Counted from the first letter of the stretch, positions 24,319 through 34,796 are shown. The stretch is 64,000 nucleotides of DNA from Rhizobium sp. WYCCWR10014 (GCF_001657485.1 NZ_LXFU01000027.1:83569-147568); one strand, 5' to 3'. Notes: a model not told the origin generated them from the sequence alone. Translations and numbers: made by a program.

Positions 24319-25493
24319 CCGCGTTCAGCCAACGGGATGTCGACCCAGCGCCTCTCGCGGGAGGACTCCATGCATGCGTCGACGATCTGGCAGATGTGAT
24401 GGCCGGTATCGAATGTCGGCCACATCGGCCGGTTTGCAACGATCGAGCGGATCACCTCGGCCACCTCGATGATCTTGCTTTCATTGTAGCCTAGGCCGAA
24501 ATTGGGCAGAGGAAGGAAAGCCCTGAAGGTGGGGTTCTCCGGACCCACGTCGATCTCCCTGAAGCCGCGCCGTCCCGTCCGGTCGTCGTTGGAATAGAAG
24601 CGCAGCCGGTTTATCTCGTCGTAGCTATAGGCGATGCTGCCCTTCGTTCCATAGATTTCGTAGGTCTGCATGAACTTGCGGCCGGTCGCGACTCGGCTGA
24701 AATCGACGATCCCGCCGGCGCCGTTCTCGAACCGACACAGCAGGTTCGTTGCATCGGGATTGGTGATATCAGCCCAGGATTCGTTACCTGACAGTTTCAC
24801 CTCTTCGCCATAGGCAAGGCCCTCGACGACAGGCCGGCGCGTCGTCACGATGAGATTGTCGGCAATCAGCGAACTGACGCGGCCGACCAGGAAATCCATG
24901 AAGCTGAAGATGTGCGAACCGGTATCACCGACGATCCCGGTCGGCGCAAGCTTTCCATCGGCGCGCCACATGAAGGGCGCGCTCGGATCGCCATACATGT
25001 CGACGTGCTGGCAGCCGCGGAACAGCTTGATCTCGCCGATTTCGCCGGATTGAATAATGTCTTTCGCCAGATCATGGACGGGATTGCGAGGAAAAGCATG
25101 TCCAACGCGGGTAATGACGCCCTTCGCCCGGGCGATGTCGGCCAGTTCCCGCGCTTCAGCGGCGGTGTTTGCCAACGGCTTCTCGCAATAGACATGTTTG
25201 CCGGCCAGCAAGGCCGCCTTGGCCACCGGGTAGTGAAGGTGGTCGGGCAGGCAGATATCGATCAGATCGACATCAGGATCAGCGACCGCGAGATTCCAAT
25301 CCTGAAGAATTCTTGCACCCGGCGCCCTGTGGGAGAGATCCCCGGCTGCCTTCGAGGGACCTTCGACGAGAGCCACGATCCGTGCCGTTCCCTCCGACAC
25401 TCCGAAGAAATGCGGAAAGGTCTGATAGGCCATCGTATGGACCTTTCCCATCCAGCCCGAGGCGCCAAGCACTGCAACTCTGACTTCAGACAT
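24315..25493 (-). CDS. Gfo/Idh/MocA-family NAD(P)-dependent oxidoreductase
   Basis: The 392-aa protein has an N-terminal Rossmann fold (VAVLGASGWMGKVH) and the family signature CEKPLANT, whose Lys is catalytic. A C-terminal beta-sheet substrate domain follows. The family oxidises ring hydroxyls of sugars and cyclitols. GGAGAG precedes the ATG at 25493; the long upstream frame overlaps the GMC gene and is not used. Its stop overlaps the flavoprotein start. In this operon it likely acts on the imported carbohydrate or a derivative. Confidence 0.85.
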   Translation of the reverse strand: MSEVRVAVLGASGWMGKVHTMAYQTFPHFFGVSEGTARIVALVEGPSKAAGDLSHRAPGARILQDWNLAVADPDVDLIDICLPDHLHYPVAKAALLAGKHVYCEKPLANTAAEARELADIARAKGVITRVGHAFPRNPVHDLAKDIIQSGEIGEIKLFRGCQHVDMYGDPSAPFMWRADGKLAPTGIVGDTGSHIFSFMDFLVGRVSSLIADNLIVTTRRPVVEGLAYGEEVKLSGNESWADITNPDATNLLCRFENGAGGIVDFSRVATGRKFMQTYEIYGTKGSIAYSYDEINRLRFYSNDDRTGRRGFREIDVGPENPTFRAFLPLPNFGLGYNESKIIEVAEVIRSIVANRPMWPTFDTGHHICQIVDACMESSRERRWVDIPLAERG

Positions 25494-25518
25494 TGTCGTC
25501 TCTCCTCTCGAGATGGCT

Positions 25519-27174
25519 TTAACGGATTTCGGCACGGGACCGAGGCCGCGCATCGTTGCGTTCGTAGGCGAAGATGGTGGGGGAAAGTGCCGGCAAGCCC
25601 CGGATGAGGTCCGATCCCTTTTCGCCGACCATGATCGTCGGCGCGTTGGTATTGCATGACGGCACGCGCGGCATGACGGATGAATCGCAGACCCTGAGGC
25701 CTTCCAGGCCATGGACCTTGAGATCAAGCCCGACAACCGCTTCAGGCCCTGTCCCCATCTTGCAGGTACCGACCGGATGATGGTCGGTCTTTGCGTTGGC
25801 GCAGCCGTAGTCGAAAAGCTGCTCGTCGGTCATCACCTTCGGCCCAGGAAGCCTTTCGGCCATGACATAGGGCTTCAGCGCCGCCTGTTGCATGATCTCG
25901 CGCGCGATCTTGAGCCCCTCCAGGGACATCGTCCTGTCGTGGGAATCGGACCAGTAGTTGGGATCGATCAATGGAGAGGCGGCCGGGTCGGATGATGACA
26001 GACGCACCGTCCCCCGCGAGCGCGGATGCAGATAGGCGGAATTAAGTGTCACGCCCGCATTCTTGAGCCGCTCGACACCGGCTTCGATGCCCGAACCCAG
26101 GCCGAGATGGAACTGGATATCAGGAGAACGGGCTTGCGGATCGGCATACCAGAAGCCGCCGGTCTCGAAGAGCGACGAGGCGACCGGACCGGTGCGGAAC
26201 AGGACGTATTGAATACCGGCCCAAAGTGTCCGGTGGAGTTTTGCAACGCCATCATAGGTGTGATCGCCCGTGCATTCAGCAATGACGAAAAGATCCAGGT
26301 GATCCTGCAGGTTTTCGCCGACACCCGGCAGATCGTGGAGCACCTTGACGCCCACCGACCGCAGGTGGTCGGCCGGTCCTATGCCAGACTGCAAAAGCAG
26401 CTTCGGCGATCCGATCGCGCCCGATGACACCAGCACTTCGCGTTCGGCGCGCACGATCTCCAAGCCGCGCGAGGTCACGATCTCGACGCCCGTCGCGCGA
26501 CCTCCCTCCACGATAATACGCGCGACACGCGCGCCCGTCCGGACCGTCAGGTTCTTCCGATCCTTGATCGGGGAGAGATAAGCGAGCGAAGCCGACGACC
26601 GGCGGCGGTTGCGCTGCGTGAGCTGATAAAATCCCACTCCCGCCTGCTGGCGTCCGTTGAAGTCGTGATTATAGGGAATGCCGAGCTCCTGGCCTGCACG
26701 GATATAGGCGTCGCAGATCGGCAACGGCGCAGCCGGCATCGAGACGCCCAGCGGACCGCCATAGGAGTGATAATCGTCAGCGAAGCGCTGATTGTCCTCC
26801 GCGCGTTTGAAATAGGGAAGGATCGAGCGGTAGTCCCAGCCCTCGCAACCGTCTTCACGAGCCCAGAGATCATAATCCGCCGCGTTTCCGCGTGTATAGA
26901 GCTGGGCGTTGATGGACGAGCCGCCGCCGATGACTTTCGCCTGCGTATAGCGAAGCACCCGGCCTTTCATGTGCTTCTGGGGAACGGTTTCCCATCCCCA
27001 GCTTGCGACACCTTTGGTCATCTTGGCGAAGCCCGCCGGCATGTGAAAGAGCGGATTCCAGTCGCCTCCGCCCGCTTCGAGCAGGAGGACGCTGACATCG
27101 GGATCTTCGCTCAGCCGGCTTGCAAGAACGCATCCTGCCGGACCGGCGCCAGTGATGATGTAATCGAATCCCAT
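25519..27174 (-). CDS. GMC-family oxidoreductase, choline-dehydrogenase-like
   Basis: The 551-aa flavoenzyme shows the GMC N-terminal FAD fold (YIITGAGPAGCVLASRL), signature 1 around KVIGGGSSINAQLYTRG, and the C-terminal His/Asn active-site region HHPVGTCKMGTG with SCNTNAPTIM. It should oxidise an alcohol to an aldehyde or ketone. I start at the ATG at 27174 with AGGA upstream; an ATG at 27192 is possible. It follows the first GMC gene almost without a gap. Confidence 0.85.
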   Translation of the reverse strand: MGFDYIITGAGPAGCVLASRLSEDPDVSVLLLEAGGGDWNPLFHMPAGFAKMTKGVASWGWETVPQKHMKGRVLRYTQAKVIGGGSSINAQLYTRGNAADYDLWAREDGCEGWDYRSILPYFKRAEDNQRFADDYHSYGGPLGVSMPAAPLPICDAYIRAGQELGIPYNHDFNGRQQAGVGFYQLTQRNRRRSSASLAYLSPIKDRKNLTVRTGARVARIIVEGGRATGVEIVTSRGLEIVRAEREVLVSSGAIGSPKLLLQSGIGPADHLRSVGVKVLHDLPGVGENLQDHLDLFVIAECTGDHTYDGVAKLHRTLWAGIQYVLFRTGPVASSLFETGGFWYADPQARSPDIQFHLGLGSGIEAGVERLKNAGVTLNSAYLHPRSRGTVRLSSSDPAASPLIDPNYWSDSHDRTMSLEGLKIAREIMQQAALKPYVMAERLPGPKVMTDEQLFDYGCANAKTDHHPVGTCKMGTGPEAVVGLDLKVHGLEGLRVCDSSVMPRVPSCNTNAPTIMVGEKGSDLIRGLPALSPTIFAYERNDARPRSRAEIR

Positions 27175-27175
27175 T

Positions 27176-28726
27176 TTACTGTCCTGTTGCATCCGGCCTG
27201 GTGACCGCCAGCGCCTGTGTCATGCCTGCAAAGTCCTTCGACGCGATGTGATCTGCCACTCTCAGCGCCTGAGCGGCGATGGTGAGCGCGGGATTCACCG
27301 CAGCCGATGTGGGGAGGAAACTGGCGTCGACGACGAAGAGATTTTCGTGATCATACGAACGGCAATAGGTGTTCAGCGGCGCAGTCGCGGGATCGTTTCC
27401 GATGCGGATCGTTCCGCACTGATGGGAGGGCGTGCGCTTGTCGAAGGGTCTCGACAGGACAATCGGAAATCCGATCGATTTCAGGATCGTTTTCAACTTG
27501 GCGACAAGGGCAAGGTGAGCGTCCCAGTTGGTTCGCTGCCATTGGAGAATAATCCGATCTCCATCCACCATCACGCGGCTTTCGGGATTGGGAACGTCCT
27601 CGCTCATCGCATAGAAGTCGATGGCATGGCCTGTTATGAAGCGCAGAAGCCATTCCGGTGCCTGCGGCAGAGAGCCCTTGAGAACCTTTTCAGAGATGCG
27701 ACCGAGGAGCTGCACGTTGCCGAGGGGCGGCCCTCCCTCCCCGTCGGAAAGATAGAAGTCGTTGAAGGCAAATGTCTTCTGGTAGATGGAGGTATTCCTA
27801 AACCGCGGCGAGACCCCGATGACGGCGGACGCGTTGTGATTCATGAAGTTGCGGCCGACCTGGTCGGAAGAGTTCGCCAGACCCTTTGGGAAGCGGTCGT
27901 TTTTCGAACGCAGCAAAAGCACTGATGATTGGACCGCCCCGGCGGAGAGGATCACGATCTTCGCCGAAACCGTTACCGTCTGCCTGTTCTTGACATACGT
28001 CACCCGGTCGATCCGGCTCCCCGCTTCCGTGTCGAGCCGCGTCACACGCGCATTGGTTTCGAGCCGCACGTTCTCGTGTCTCAGCGCCACTGTGAGGGCT
28101 GCGGTCTCGGCATCCATCTTGCCGTCGCGTGCGTTTGGATGCGCATCCCATGGCGTGCGTGCTTTGGAGAGCCAGGCGTCAAGATCCAGGCCGAGCGGTA
28201 GGGAAAACGGATGCAAGCCTTTCTGCTTGAGGCGCGCCCTGATATCGGCGATCGGCGCCTCGTCCGGGACGGGCGAGTACTCGTAGGCCGTCGAGTGGTG
28301 CGGTTCTGTGGGATCTTCGCCCAGACTGCCGCGGACCTGGTACATGCGTTCGGCCTGGCAATACCACGGCTCCAGCGCTTCATACGGAAACGGCCAGGCC
28401 GGCGACACACCCTCGCGGTGCTCGATGACGTCGAAATCTTGCTCGCGATAGCGCGACAGCACGGCGCCGTAGAACTTCGAATTCCCGCCGACATTGTAAT
28501 AATTGCCGGGATTGAAACCCTTGCCGTTCGCCTCGTACCAGGTTTCCTTCGGTCGAAAATGTCCCCGCTGGAAGATCGCGCGTTGGTCGCGGTTAACAGG
28601 AAGGTCGGCGATATGATCGCCGGCTTCGAGGATCAATATCTGCGCGCCGGTCGCGGCCAGGCCGGCCGCGACCGTGGCGCCGCCGACGCCTGAACCGATG
28701 ATGACGATATCAGGTGAACTGCTCAT
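27176..28726 (-). CDS. GMC-family oxidoreductase, gluconate/fructose-dehydrogenase-like
   Basis: The 516-aa flavoprotein begins with IVIIGSGVGGATVAAGLA (FAD fold) and ends with a GMC C-domain (PSHQCGTIRIGNDP, FVVDASFLPTSAAVNPALT) of the type found in gluconate 2- and fructose dehydrogenase large subunits. No Tat leader and no adjacent small or cytochrome subunit are present, so it is likely cytoplasmic and uses another electron acceptor. Two unlike GMC enzymes side by side suggest two successive oxidations. Confidence 0.82.
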   Translation of the reverse strand: MSSSPDIVIIGSGVGGATVAAGLAATGAQILILEAGDHIADLPVNRDQRAIFQRGHFRPKETWYEANGKGFNPGNYYNVGGNSKFYGAVLSRYREQDFDVIEHREGVSPAWPFPYEALEPWYCQAERMYQVRGSLGEDPTEPHHSTAYEYSPVPDEAPIADIRARLKQKGLHPFSLPLGLDLDAWLSKARTPWDAHPNARDGKMDAETAALTVALRHENVRLETNARVTRLDTEAGSRIDRVTYVKNRQTVTVSAKIVILSAGAVQSSVLLLRSKNDRFPKGLANSSDQVGRNFMNHNASAVIGVSPRFRNTSIYQKTFAFNDFYLSDGEGGPPLGNVQLLGRISEKVLKGSLPQAPEWLLRFITGHAIDFYAMSEDVPNPESRVMVDGDRIILQWQRTNWDAHLALVAKLKTILKSIGFPIVLSRPFDKRTPSHQCGTIRIGNDPATAPLNTYCRSYDHENLFVVDASFLPTSAAVNPALTIAAQALRVADHIASKDFAGMTQALAVTRPDATGQ

Positions 28727-28741
28727 GTTAACACCTGGCCA

Positions 28742-29857
28742 TCACCCGATCCGCGCCTGTGTTTCCGGATCGAAGAACACGGCCTTGTCGAGATTGAATG
28801 CCAGGCGGGTGTTTTGTCCTGGAGCGATGCCGGTATCGGCGCGCAGGCGGGCGACGACGGATTTGCCGCCGAGCTTGGTGACGGCGAAGGTGTCGGAGCC
28901 GGCCGGTTCGACCACCTCGATCAGGCAATCACCCTCGGTCAGCGAGCGCGCCTTGCGGTCGGCGCCATCGGGATCGGTCAAGGCCTCCGGCCGGATGCCG
29001 AAGATCACCTGTCTGCCGGTATAGGCGGTCAGGCCATTGTTGCCTGCGATGACGGGGAGCTTCAGCGGGGCGGCATTCGGCCGCTCCAGCGAGACTTCGA
29101 GCCCGCCGGCGCCGTTCTCGACGGTGGCGTTGAGCAGGTTCATCGCCGGCGAGCCCATGAAGTCGGCGACGAAGATATTGGACGGGCTGTTATAGATCTC
29201 GGCCGGTGTGCCGAACTGCTGCAGCACGCCGTCCTTCAGCACGGCGATCTTGGTCGCCAGCGTCATCGCCTCGATCTGGTCATGGGTGACATAGACGAAG
29301 GTGGTGCCCATGCGCTGATGCAGCCGCTTGATCTCGGTGCGCATGTCGACCCGCAGCTTGGCGTCGAGATTGGACAGCGGCTCGTCGAACAGGAAGACCT
29401 GCGGATTGCGCACCAGTGCCCGCCCCATGGCGACACGCTGGCGCTGGCCGCCGGAGAGCTGGCTCGGCTTGCGGTCGAGCAGATGGCCGATCTGCAGCAT
29501 GTCGGAGACTTGGGCGATCGCCTTGACACGCTCCTCCTTCGGCACGCCGCGGATCTCCATGCCGAAGGCGATGTTGCCCGCCACCGTCATGTTCGGATAG
29601 AGCGCATAGGACTGGAACACCATGGCGATGTCGCGCTTGGAGGGATGCAGGCCGCTGATGTCGCGCCCGTCGATCTTGATATCGCCAGAGGTGATCGTCT
29701 CCAGCCCGGCAATGGTGTTGAGCAGCGTCGACTTGCCGCAGCCGGACGGGCCGACCAGCACGAGAAAGCCGCCCTTTTCGAGTTCGAGGTCGATCCCCTT
29801 GAGAATGTCGACGGCGCCGAAGCGTTTTCTGAGACCGGAGATTTCGAGGAAGGCCAT
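28742..29857 (-). CDS. Sugar ABC transporter ATPase (MalK/UgpC type)
   Basis: The 371-aa ATPase has Walker A (GPSGCGKST), the signature LSGGQRQRVAMGRAL and Walker B (VFLFDEPLSNLDA). The C-terminal OB-fold (TOBE-like) domain is characteristic of CUT1-family importers. It follows the second permease by 3 bp. MalK-type ATPases are often shared among several transporters, but here it has its own operon. Confidence 0.92.
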   Translation of the reverse strand: MAFLEISGLRKRFGAVDILKGIDLELEKGGFLVLVGPSGCGKSTLLNTIAGLETITSGDIKIDGRDISGLHPSKRDIAMVFQSYALYPNMTVAGNIAFGMEIRGVPKEERVKAIAQVSDMLQIGHLLDRKPSQLSGGQRQRVAMGRALVRNPQVFLFDEPLSNLDAKLRVDMRTEIKRLHQRMGTTFVYVTHDQIEAMTLATKIAVLKDGVLQQFGTPAEIYNSPSNIFVADFMGSPAMNLLNATVENGAGGLEVSLERPNAAPLKLPVIAGNNGLTAYTGRQVIFGIRPEALTDPDGADRKARSLTEGDCLIEVVEPAGSDTFAVTKLGGKSVVARLRADTGIAPGQNTRLAFNLDKAVFFDPETQARIG

Positions 29858-29860
29858 GGA

Positions 29861-30847
29861 TTACCCTTTGACAGCGCCCGCCATCAGACCGCGCACGAAG
29901 TAGCGGCCGGCGAGGATATAGACGATGAGCGTCGGCACGGCGGCGATCATCGCCGCCGCCATGTTGACATTGTATTCGACGACGCCCGTCGAGGTGTTGA
30001 CGACATTGTTCAGCGCCACCGTCATCGGCATGGATTCACCAGTGCCGGCATAGGCAGACGCAAACAGGAAGTCGTTCCAGATATTGGTGAACTGGTAGAT
30101 CACCGTGACGACGATGATCGGCAGCGAGTTCGGCAGCATGATGCGGCGGAAGATCTGGAAGAAGCTGGCGCCATCGACCTGGGCGGCCCGCACCAGTTCG
30201 GTCGGAAAGGCCTCATAGAAATTGCGGAAGAACAGCGTCGTGAAGCCGAGGCCATAGACGACATGCACGAAGACCAGATTGACGGTCGGATTGCCGAAGC
30301 CGAAGTTCCAGCCCGTGGTATTCTGCAGCGTCATGCCGAAGCGGCCGAGCGAGCCGAGGATCGTTGCCATCGGCAACAGCACCGACTGGAACGGGATGAA
30401 GCAGGCAAACAGCATCAGCCCGAACACCAGCGTGTGGCCGGGGAAACGCCATTTGGTGAGCACATAGCCGTTCAGCGCCCCCATGATGGTGGAGATTGCC
30501 ACAGCCGGCACGACCATCTTGATCGAGTTCCAGAAGTAGCCCTTGATGCCGGCGCAGGTGAGCCCGACGCAGGTCTCGCCCCAGGCCTTGACCCAGGGGT
30601 CGAAGGTCGGCGATTGCGGCAGCGCCAGCATGTTGCCGTTCTGGATCTCGTCCATGGTCTTGAATGAGGTGGTCAGCATGACGAAGAGCGGCATCAGATA
30701 GAGGACGGCAAAGATCAGCAGCAGGCCGTAGATGACAGTGCGGCCGATCCAGCGGGTGTTGTTGCTGTTCTTGCTGTCGTTCCTGTGATCGCTGCCCTGC
30801 GGCAGCGTTGCGGTCGAGGTTGCTATCGGAGAGGTCACGCTGCTCAT
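29861..30847 (-). CDS. Sugar ABC transporter permease (MalG/GtsC type)
   Basis: The 328-aa inner-membrane protein has six predicted TM helices, starting at about residue 35. The cytoplasmic EAA loop is EAFPTELVRAAQVDGASFFQ, which docks with the ATPase. Its ATG overlaps the stop of the first permease by 4 nt. It resembles the glucose-type GtsC permeases by recall, which fits the binding protein upstream. Confidence 0.92.
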   Translation of the reverse strand: MSSVTSPIATSTATLPQGSDHRNDSKNSNNTRWIGRTVIYGLLLIFAVLYLMPLFVMLTTSFKTMDEIQNGNMLALPQSPTFDPWVKAWGETCVGLTCAGIKGYFWNSIKMVVPAVAISTIMGALNGYVLTKWRFPGHTLVFGLMLFACFIPFQSVLLPMATILGSLGRFGMTLQNTTGWNFGFGNPTVNLVFVHVVYGLGFTTLFFRNFYEAFPTELVRAAQVDGASFFQIFRRIMLPNSLPIIVVTVIYQFTNIWNDFLFASAYAGTGESMPMTVALNNVVNTSTGVVEYNVNMAAAMIAAVPTLIVYILAGRYFVRGLMAGAVKG

Positions 30848-31797
30848 CGCGCCTTCTCCTTCAGTTCGGAATAGAGATAGGGCACGATGATTGCCGAGAT
30901 GGTCATCAGCATGATGATGGCGCTGGCCGAGCCGACGGCCATCTCGTTGCGCTTGAAGGTGTATTCATACATGAAGTTCGACGGCAGCCAGGCCGAGCCG
31001 CCGGGGCCGCCCGAGGTCAGCGCCACCACCAGGTCGTAGGACTTGATCGCCATATGGGCGAGCACGATGAAGGCCGACAGGAAGATCGGCCGCAGCAGCG
31101 GAATGACGATGCGCCGATAGAGCTGGAAGGCGGAAGCGCCATCGATCTGCGCTGCCTTCATGATCTCGCCGTCGATGCCGCGCAAGCCGGCCAGGAACAT
31201 CGCCATGACGAAGCCCGACGCCTGCCAGACGCCGGCGATGACGACGGTGTAGATGACGAAGTCCTTGTTCTTGATCCAGTCGAAGTGGAAGCTCGTCCAG
31301 CCAAAATGGTGCAGCGTCTGTTCCAGCCCGAGGCCGGGATCGAGGAACCATTTCCAGGCAACGCCTGTCACAATGAAGGAGAGCGCCATCGGATAGAGGA
31401 AGATCGGCCGCAACACGCTCTCGCCGCGGATCTTCTGGTCGAGCAGGATGGCGAGGAAGAGACCGAGCGCCAGGCAGATGCCGACATAGAGGAAGCCGAA
31501 GATCGCCATGTTGGTGATCGAGGTGTACCAGGAGGACGGCGGATCGCTCTCGAAGGTCCAGCGCCACAGCCGCTGATAGGCGCGTGGCCCCGTCAGCGCA
31601 TAGGAGGGGAATGTCTTGGAATTGGTAAAGGACAGATAGGCCGTCCAGACGATGAAGCCATAGACGAAGATGATGGTGATGACGAAGCTCGGCGCCAGCA
31701 CGATCTTCGGCAGCGCATCCTGCAGCCGGCCCCTCAACGAGATCCCCGTCGATTGCCTCGGCGTCAAAACCGGATCGGTGGTCGCAACGGTGCTCAT
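30844..31797 (-). CDS. Sugar ABC transporter permease (MalF/GtsB type)
   Basis: The 317-aa protein has six TM helices, beginning with KIVLAPSFVITIIFVYGFIV (about 29-48), and an EAA loop at GEIMKAAQIDGASAFQ. It lies 128 bp downstream of the binding-protein gene, across a strong hairpin, and overlaps the second permease by 4 nt. Confidence 0.92.
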   Translation of the reverse strand: MSTVATTDPVLTPRQSTGISLRGRLQDALPKIVLAPSFVITIIFVYGFIVWTAYLSFTNSKTFPSYALTGPRAYQRLWRWTFESDPPSSWYTSITNMAIFGFLYVGICLALGLFLAILLDQKIRGESVLRPIFLYPMALSFIVTGVAWKWFLDPGLGLEQTLHHFGWTSFHFDWIKNKDFVIYTVVIAGVWQASGFVMAMFLAGLRGIDGEIMKAAQIDGASAFQLYRRIVIPLLRPIFLSAFIVLAHMAIKSYDLVVALTSGGPGGSAWLPSNFMYEYTFKRNEMAVGSASAIIMLMTISAIIVPYLYSELKEKAR

Positions 31798-31878
31798 GGA
31801 ATGTCATCTCCTGCCTGCATGATCGTCCGGGCAATCGGCCCCGCATGATCATCCCGTATGATCGGCGCGGAGCCTGAA

Positions 31879-31904
31879 GCTTCCCCGCCAGCAGGCGGGG
31901 AAGC
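31879..31904 (-). promoter_or_regulatory. Intercistronic hairpin after the binding-protein gene
   Basis: GCTTCCCCGCC (31879-31889) and GGCGGGGAAGC (31894-31904) form a perfect 11-bp stem with a 4-nt loop. No T-tract follows on the minus strand. Placed just after the binding-protein stop, it probably protects that mRNA segment from 3' decay, or attenuates read-through, so that more binding protein than permease is made. Confidence 0.65.
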
Positions 31905-31924
31905 ATTTGTCATCACACGTGGCC

Positions 31925-33187
31925 TCAGCGGGCGTCGTCGATCGCCTGGACGAGCTGCTTGACGGCTTCGTCGGAGGTCTTGATCTGGCCGTGGACGAAC
32001 TTCGAGACGACATCCTTATAGGCATTGGCGATCGCCGGCGGAGCGCCGTAGCCTTGCGCCAGCGAGCCGAACAGCGTGCCGCCTTCGTTGGCTGCCTTCA
32101 GGTCGGCGATGCCCTTCTTGCCGCAAGCGTCGAAGTCGGTATCGGGAACGTCGGTACGAGCCGGCACCGAACCCTTGACGACGTTGAAGGCCGACTGGAA
32201 GCTCTTCGACAGCGTTGCCGTTGCCAGCGCCACCTGGGCCGCCTTGCGGTCGTCTGGAACGTTGAACATGCCGAACATGTCGGAGTTGTAGACCACGCTG
32301 CCGTCGGTGCCGGGGAAGCGGTAGCACAGGAAGTCGGTATCCGGCGTCTTCTTGGCGGCAACGAATTCGCCCTTGGCCCAGTCGCCCATCACCTGCACCA
32401 GCGCGTCACCCTTGATGACCATGGCGGTCGCCAGGTTCCAGTCGCGGCCCGAGAAGTTCGGGTCGACATATTTGATGATCGTCGCCAGATTGTCGAAGGA
32501 CTTCTTCATCGTGTCGGACTTCAGCGATTCCTCGTCGAGGTCGTTGAAGGCCTTCTTGTAGAATTCCGGCCCACCGGTCGACAGCACGATGGAATCGAAC
32601 ATCGTCGCTTCCTGCCAGTTCTGACCGCCAAGGGCGAGCGGGATGACACCTGCGGCCTTGGCCTTGTCGAGCAGCGCGATCAGCTCGTCGAAGGTCTTCG
32701 GCTGGGTGCCGCCGATCTTGTCCATCACAGCCTTGTTGATCCACAGCCAGTTGACCGAGTGGACGTTAACAGGGGCAGCAACCCACTTGCCGTCATAGAC
32801 CGAGAACTTCTGCAGTGCGGCCGGAACCGACTTGTCCCAGCCTTCCTTCTTCGCCGTCTCCGTCAGGTCGCCCATGACGCCGGCCTCGGCATAATCGAGC
32901 ACGGTATAACCCAGCATCTGCGAGGCTGTCGGATAGGTGCCGGCCGCCACCATCGCCTTCAGCGCCGTCATCGCCGCATCGCCGCCACCGCCGGCAACCG
33001 GAACGTCCTTCCAGGCAAAACCTTCCTTCGAAAGATCCTGCTTCAATACGTTCAGTGCCGCCGCCTCGCCGCCAGACGTCCACCAGTGCAGCATCTGCAC
33101 TTCCTTGACGTCGGCGGCGCGTACGGACACGCTAGCGCTGGCCAGAGCCAATGCGATCATTGCGGTCGTGGTCAAAAACCTGTTCAT
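31925..33187 (-). CDS. Sugar ABC transporter substrate-binding protein (GtsA-like)
   Basis: The 420-aa periplasmic protein has a Sec signal (1-23, [20 protein letters not shown], ending VRA). The mature N-terminus contains [17 protein letters not shown], close to glucose/mannose-type GtsA proteins by recall. GGGAGGTTCTTCG precedes the ATG at 33187. It binds the substrate imported by the two permeases. A glucose-like ligand or glucoside is possible, but the neighbouring genes do not fit ordinary glucose catabolism. Confidence 0.9.
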   Translation of the reverse strand: MNRFLTTTAMIALALASASVSVRAADVKEVQMLHWWTSGGEAAALNVLKQDLSKEGFAWKDVPVAGGGGDAAMTALKAMVAAGTYPTASQMLGYTVLDYAEAGVMGDLTETAKKEGWDKSVPAALQKFSVYDGKWVAAPVNVHSVNWLWINKAVMDKIGGTQPKTFDELIALLDKAKAAGVIPLALGGQNWQEATMFDSIVLSTGGPEFYKKAFNDLDEESLKSDTMKKSFDNLATIIKYVDPNFSGRDWNLATAMVIKGDALVQVMGDWAKGEFVAAKKTPDTDFLCYRFPGTDGSVVYNSDMFGMFNVPDDRKAAQVALATATLSKSFQSAFNVVKGSVPARTDVPDTDFDACGKKGIADLKAANEGGTLFGSLAQGYGAPPAIANAYKDVVSKFVHGQIKTSDEAVKQLVQAIDDAR

Positions 33188-33217
33188 CGAAGAACCTCCC
33201 AGTTCCAGTTTGGAAGA

Positions 33218-33236
33218 TGCGGGACCCATTCCCGCA
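33218..33236 (-). promoter_or_regulatory. Short hairpin between aldehyde dehydrogenase and binding-protein genes
   Basis: TGCGGGA (33218-33224) and TCCCGCA (33230-33236) pair around a 5-nt loop. A second small GC hairpin, CGCCC/GGGCG, lies just beyond at about 33246-33260. The 88-bp gap may hold an internal promoter or a processing site. Confidence 0.4.
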
Positions 33237-33275
33237 CCAATCACCCGCCCTCCCCGGGCGTAGTTTGGCCGCCGG

Positions 33276-34796
33276 CTAAGCCAGCTTTTCCGTCTGCGGC
33301 ATCCACCAGCTGGTGCGTTTGCCGATATGCATGTTGAGCGTCTTGGTCTCGGTGTAATCTTCGACCGCATGGCGGCCGAGCTCACGGCCGAGGCCGCTTT
33401 GCTTGTAACCGCCGAAGGGAAGTTCCGAGGCGCCGTCCATGAAGGTGTTCATCCAGATCGTCCCTGCCCGCACCGACCGGCCGATCGTCAGGCACGTGTC
33501 GAAATCGCGGCTCCAGACACCGGCCGACAGGCCGTAGTCGATGGAATTCGCAATCCTGATGGCTTCGGCGGATGTCTCGAATGTCAGGACCGAAAGCACC
33601 GGACCAAAGACTTCCTCGCGCGCCACGGCCATATCGGGGGTGACCTCTTCGAGGATCGTTGGCGACATGAACTGCCCCATGCCGAGATCAAGTGTCTCGC
33701 CGCCATGCGCGACCCGGGCACCGCTGCTCCTCGCGCCGGCGACGTATCCTGATATCTTCTCCAGATGCTCAGGCGTGATGATGGCGCCGACCTGCGTCGA
33801 AGGATCGAGCGGGTCGCCGACCTTCACCGCCTTCGACAGCTCGGCGATCCGCTTGACGACATCGGAAGCGATTGATTTGTGAAGGATCAGCCGCGAGCCG
33901 GCATTGCAGCACTCGCCGGCATTGAAGTAGGCGCCGAAGACCGCGGCATCGATGAAGGCATCGAGATCGGCATCCGGAGAGACGATCTGCGGGTTCTTCC
34001 CGCCCAGTTCCAACGAGACCTTCTTCAACGTCTGCGCGGCATTCGACATGGTCAGCTTTCCGACGCCGGTCGAGCCGGTGAAGGACACCATGTCGACGTC
34101 TGGATGGGACGTCATGACCGCTCCGACCTCGGGTCCCGTACCGGTGACAATGTTCACCACGCCATCCGGAACGCCTGCCTCCTGCAGGATTTCTCCCAGC
34201 ACCAGCGTCGATCCTGAGGTCAATTCCGAGGGCTTGACGACGGTCGTGCAGCCAGCGGCCAAGGCGAACGGCAGCTTCTGGCCGACGATCAGGAACGGAA
34301 AGTTCCAAGGCGTGATGATCGACACCACGCCGATCGCTTCGCGCAAGACGACGCCGAGCGTGCCGTCGCCGAGCGTGTTGTAGCTCTCTCCATGGAGGTC
34401 GCGGGCAAGCGCCGCCGCGTAGCGCCATATGTCAACGGAGCCTGCAATTTCTCCACGCACCTGGCTGATCGGCTTTCCTGCCTCGATAGCATCGAGAAAT
34501 GCCAGCTCCTCCGCACGCGCGGCGATCAGATCGGCAGCCTTGAGCAGGATGGCGGAACGTTCGGAAGCGGTCATCCGAGGCCACGGTCCGAGGTCGAAGG
34601 CCTTGCGTGCCGCGGCGATAGCACGTTCGGCGTCCTTCCTGCTGCCGGTCGGAAACCGGCTGACCACGACGCCATGGCTCGGCGCGACACGCTCGATCGG
34701 ATCGAAGGCACCAGCCTCCCATTTGCCATCGATGAGCATCTTGAAATCACGCGCTTTGTGGTCGCTGAGCGCGGTGGGGTTGACGAGAACCGTCAT
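33276..34796 (-). CDS. NAD(P)-dependent aldehyde dehydrogenase
   Basis: The 506-aa enzyme has the ALDH motifs in order: TPWNFPF, the cofactor loop FTGSTGVGK, catalytic Glu in LELGGKNP, and nucleophile Cys in [11 protein letters not shown]. It oxidises an aldehyde to the acid; this is the non-acylating type, since a separate CoA-transferase is present. The start codon lies within TAATG on the enoyl-CoA hydratase stop, with GGGAGA at good spacing. I infer that it oxidises the aldehyde made by a GMC enzyme. Confidence 0.9.
   Translation of the reverse strand: MTVLVNPTALSDHKARDFKMLIDGKWEAGAFDPIERVAPSHGVVVSRFPTGSRKDAERAIAAARKAFDLGPWPRMTASERSAILLKAADLIAARAEELAFLDAIEAGKPISQVRGEIAGSVDIWRYAAALARDLHGESYNTLGDGTLGVVLREAIGVVSIITPWNFPFLIVGQKLPFALAAGCTTVVKPSELTSGSTLVLGEILQEAGVPDGVVNIVTGTGPEVGAVMTSHPDVDMVSFTGSTGVGKLTMSNAAQTLKKVSLELGGKNPQIVSPDADLDAFIDAAVFGAYFNAGECCNAGSRLILHKSIASDVVKRIAELSKAVKVGDPLDPSTQVGAIITPEHLEKISGYVAGARSSGARVAHGGETLDLGMGQFMSPTILEEVTPDMAVAREEVFGPVLSVLTFETSAEAIRIANSIDYGLSAGVWSRDFDTCLTIGRSVRAGTIWMNTFMDGASELPFGGYKQSGLGRELGRHAVEDYTETKTLNMHIGKRTSWWMPQTEKLA

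Noticed and set aside
28814..30667. 617-codon plus-strand open frame opposite the ABC ATPase and permease genes
   Set aside because: The His/Asp/Arg-rich composition is that of an antisense shadow of GC-rich genes. The minus strand has clear MalK and MalG motifs.
31907..33337. 476-codon plus-strand frame opposite the sugar-binding protein
   Set aside because: A shadow frame; the minus strand has a signal peptide, a ribosome site and family motifs.
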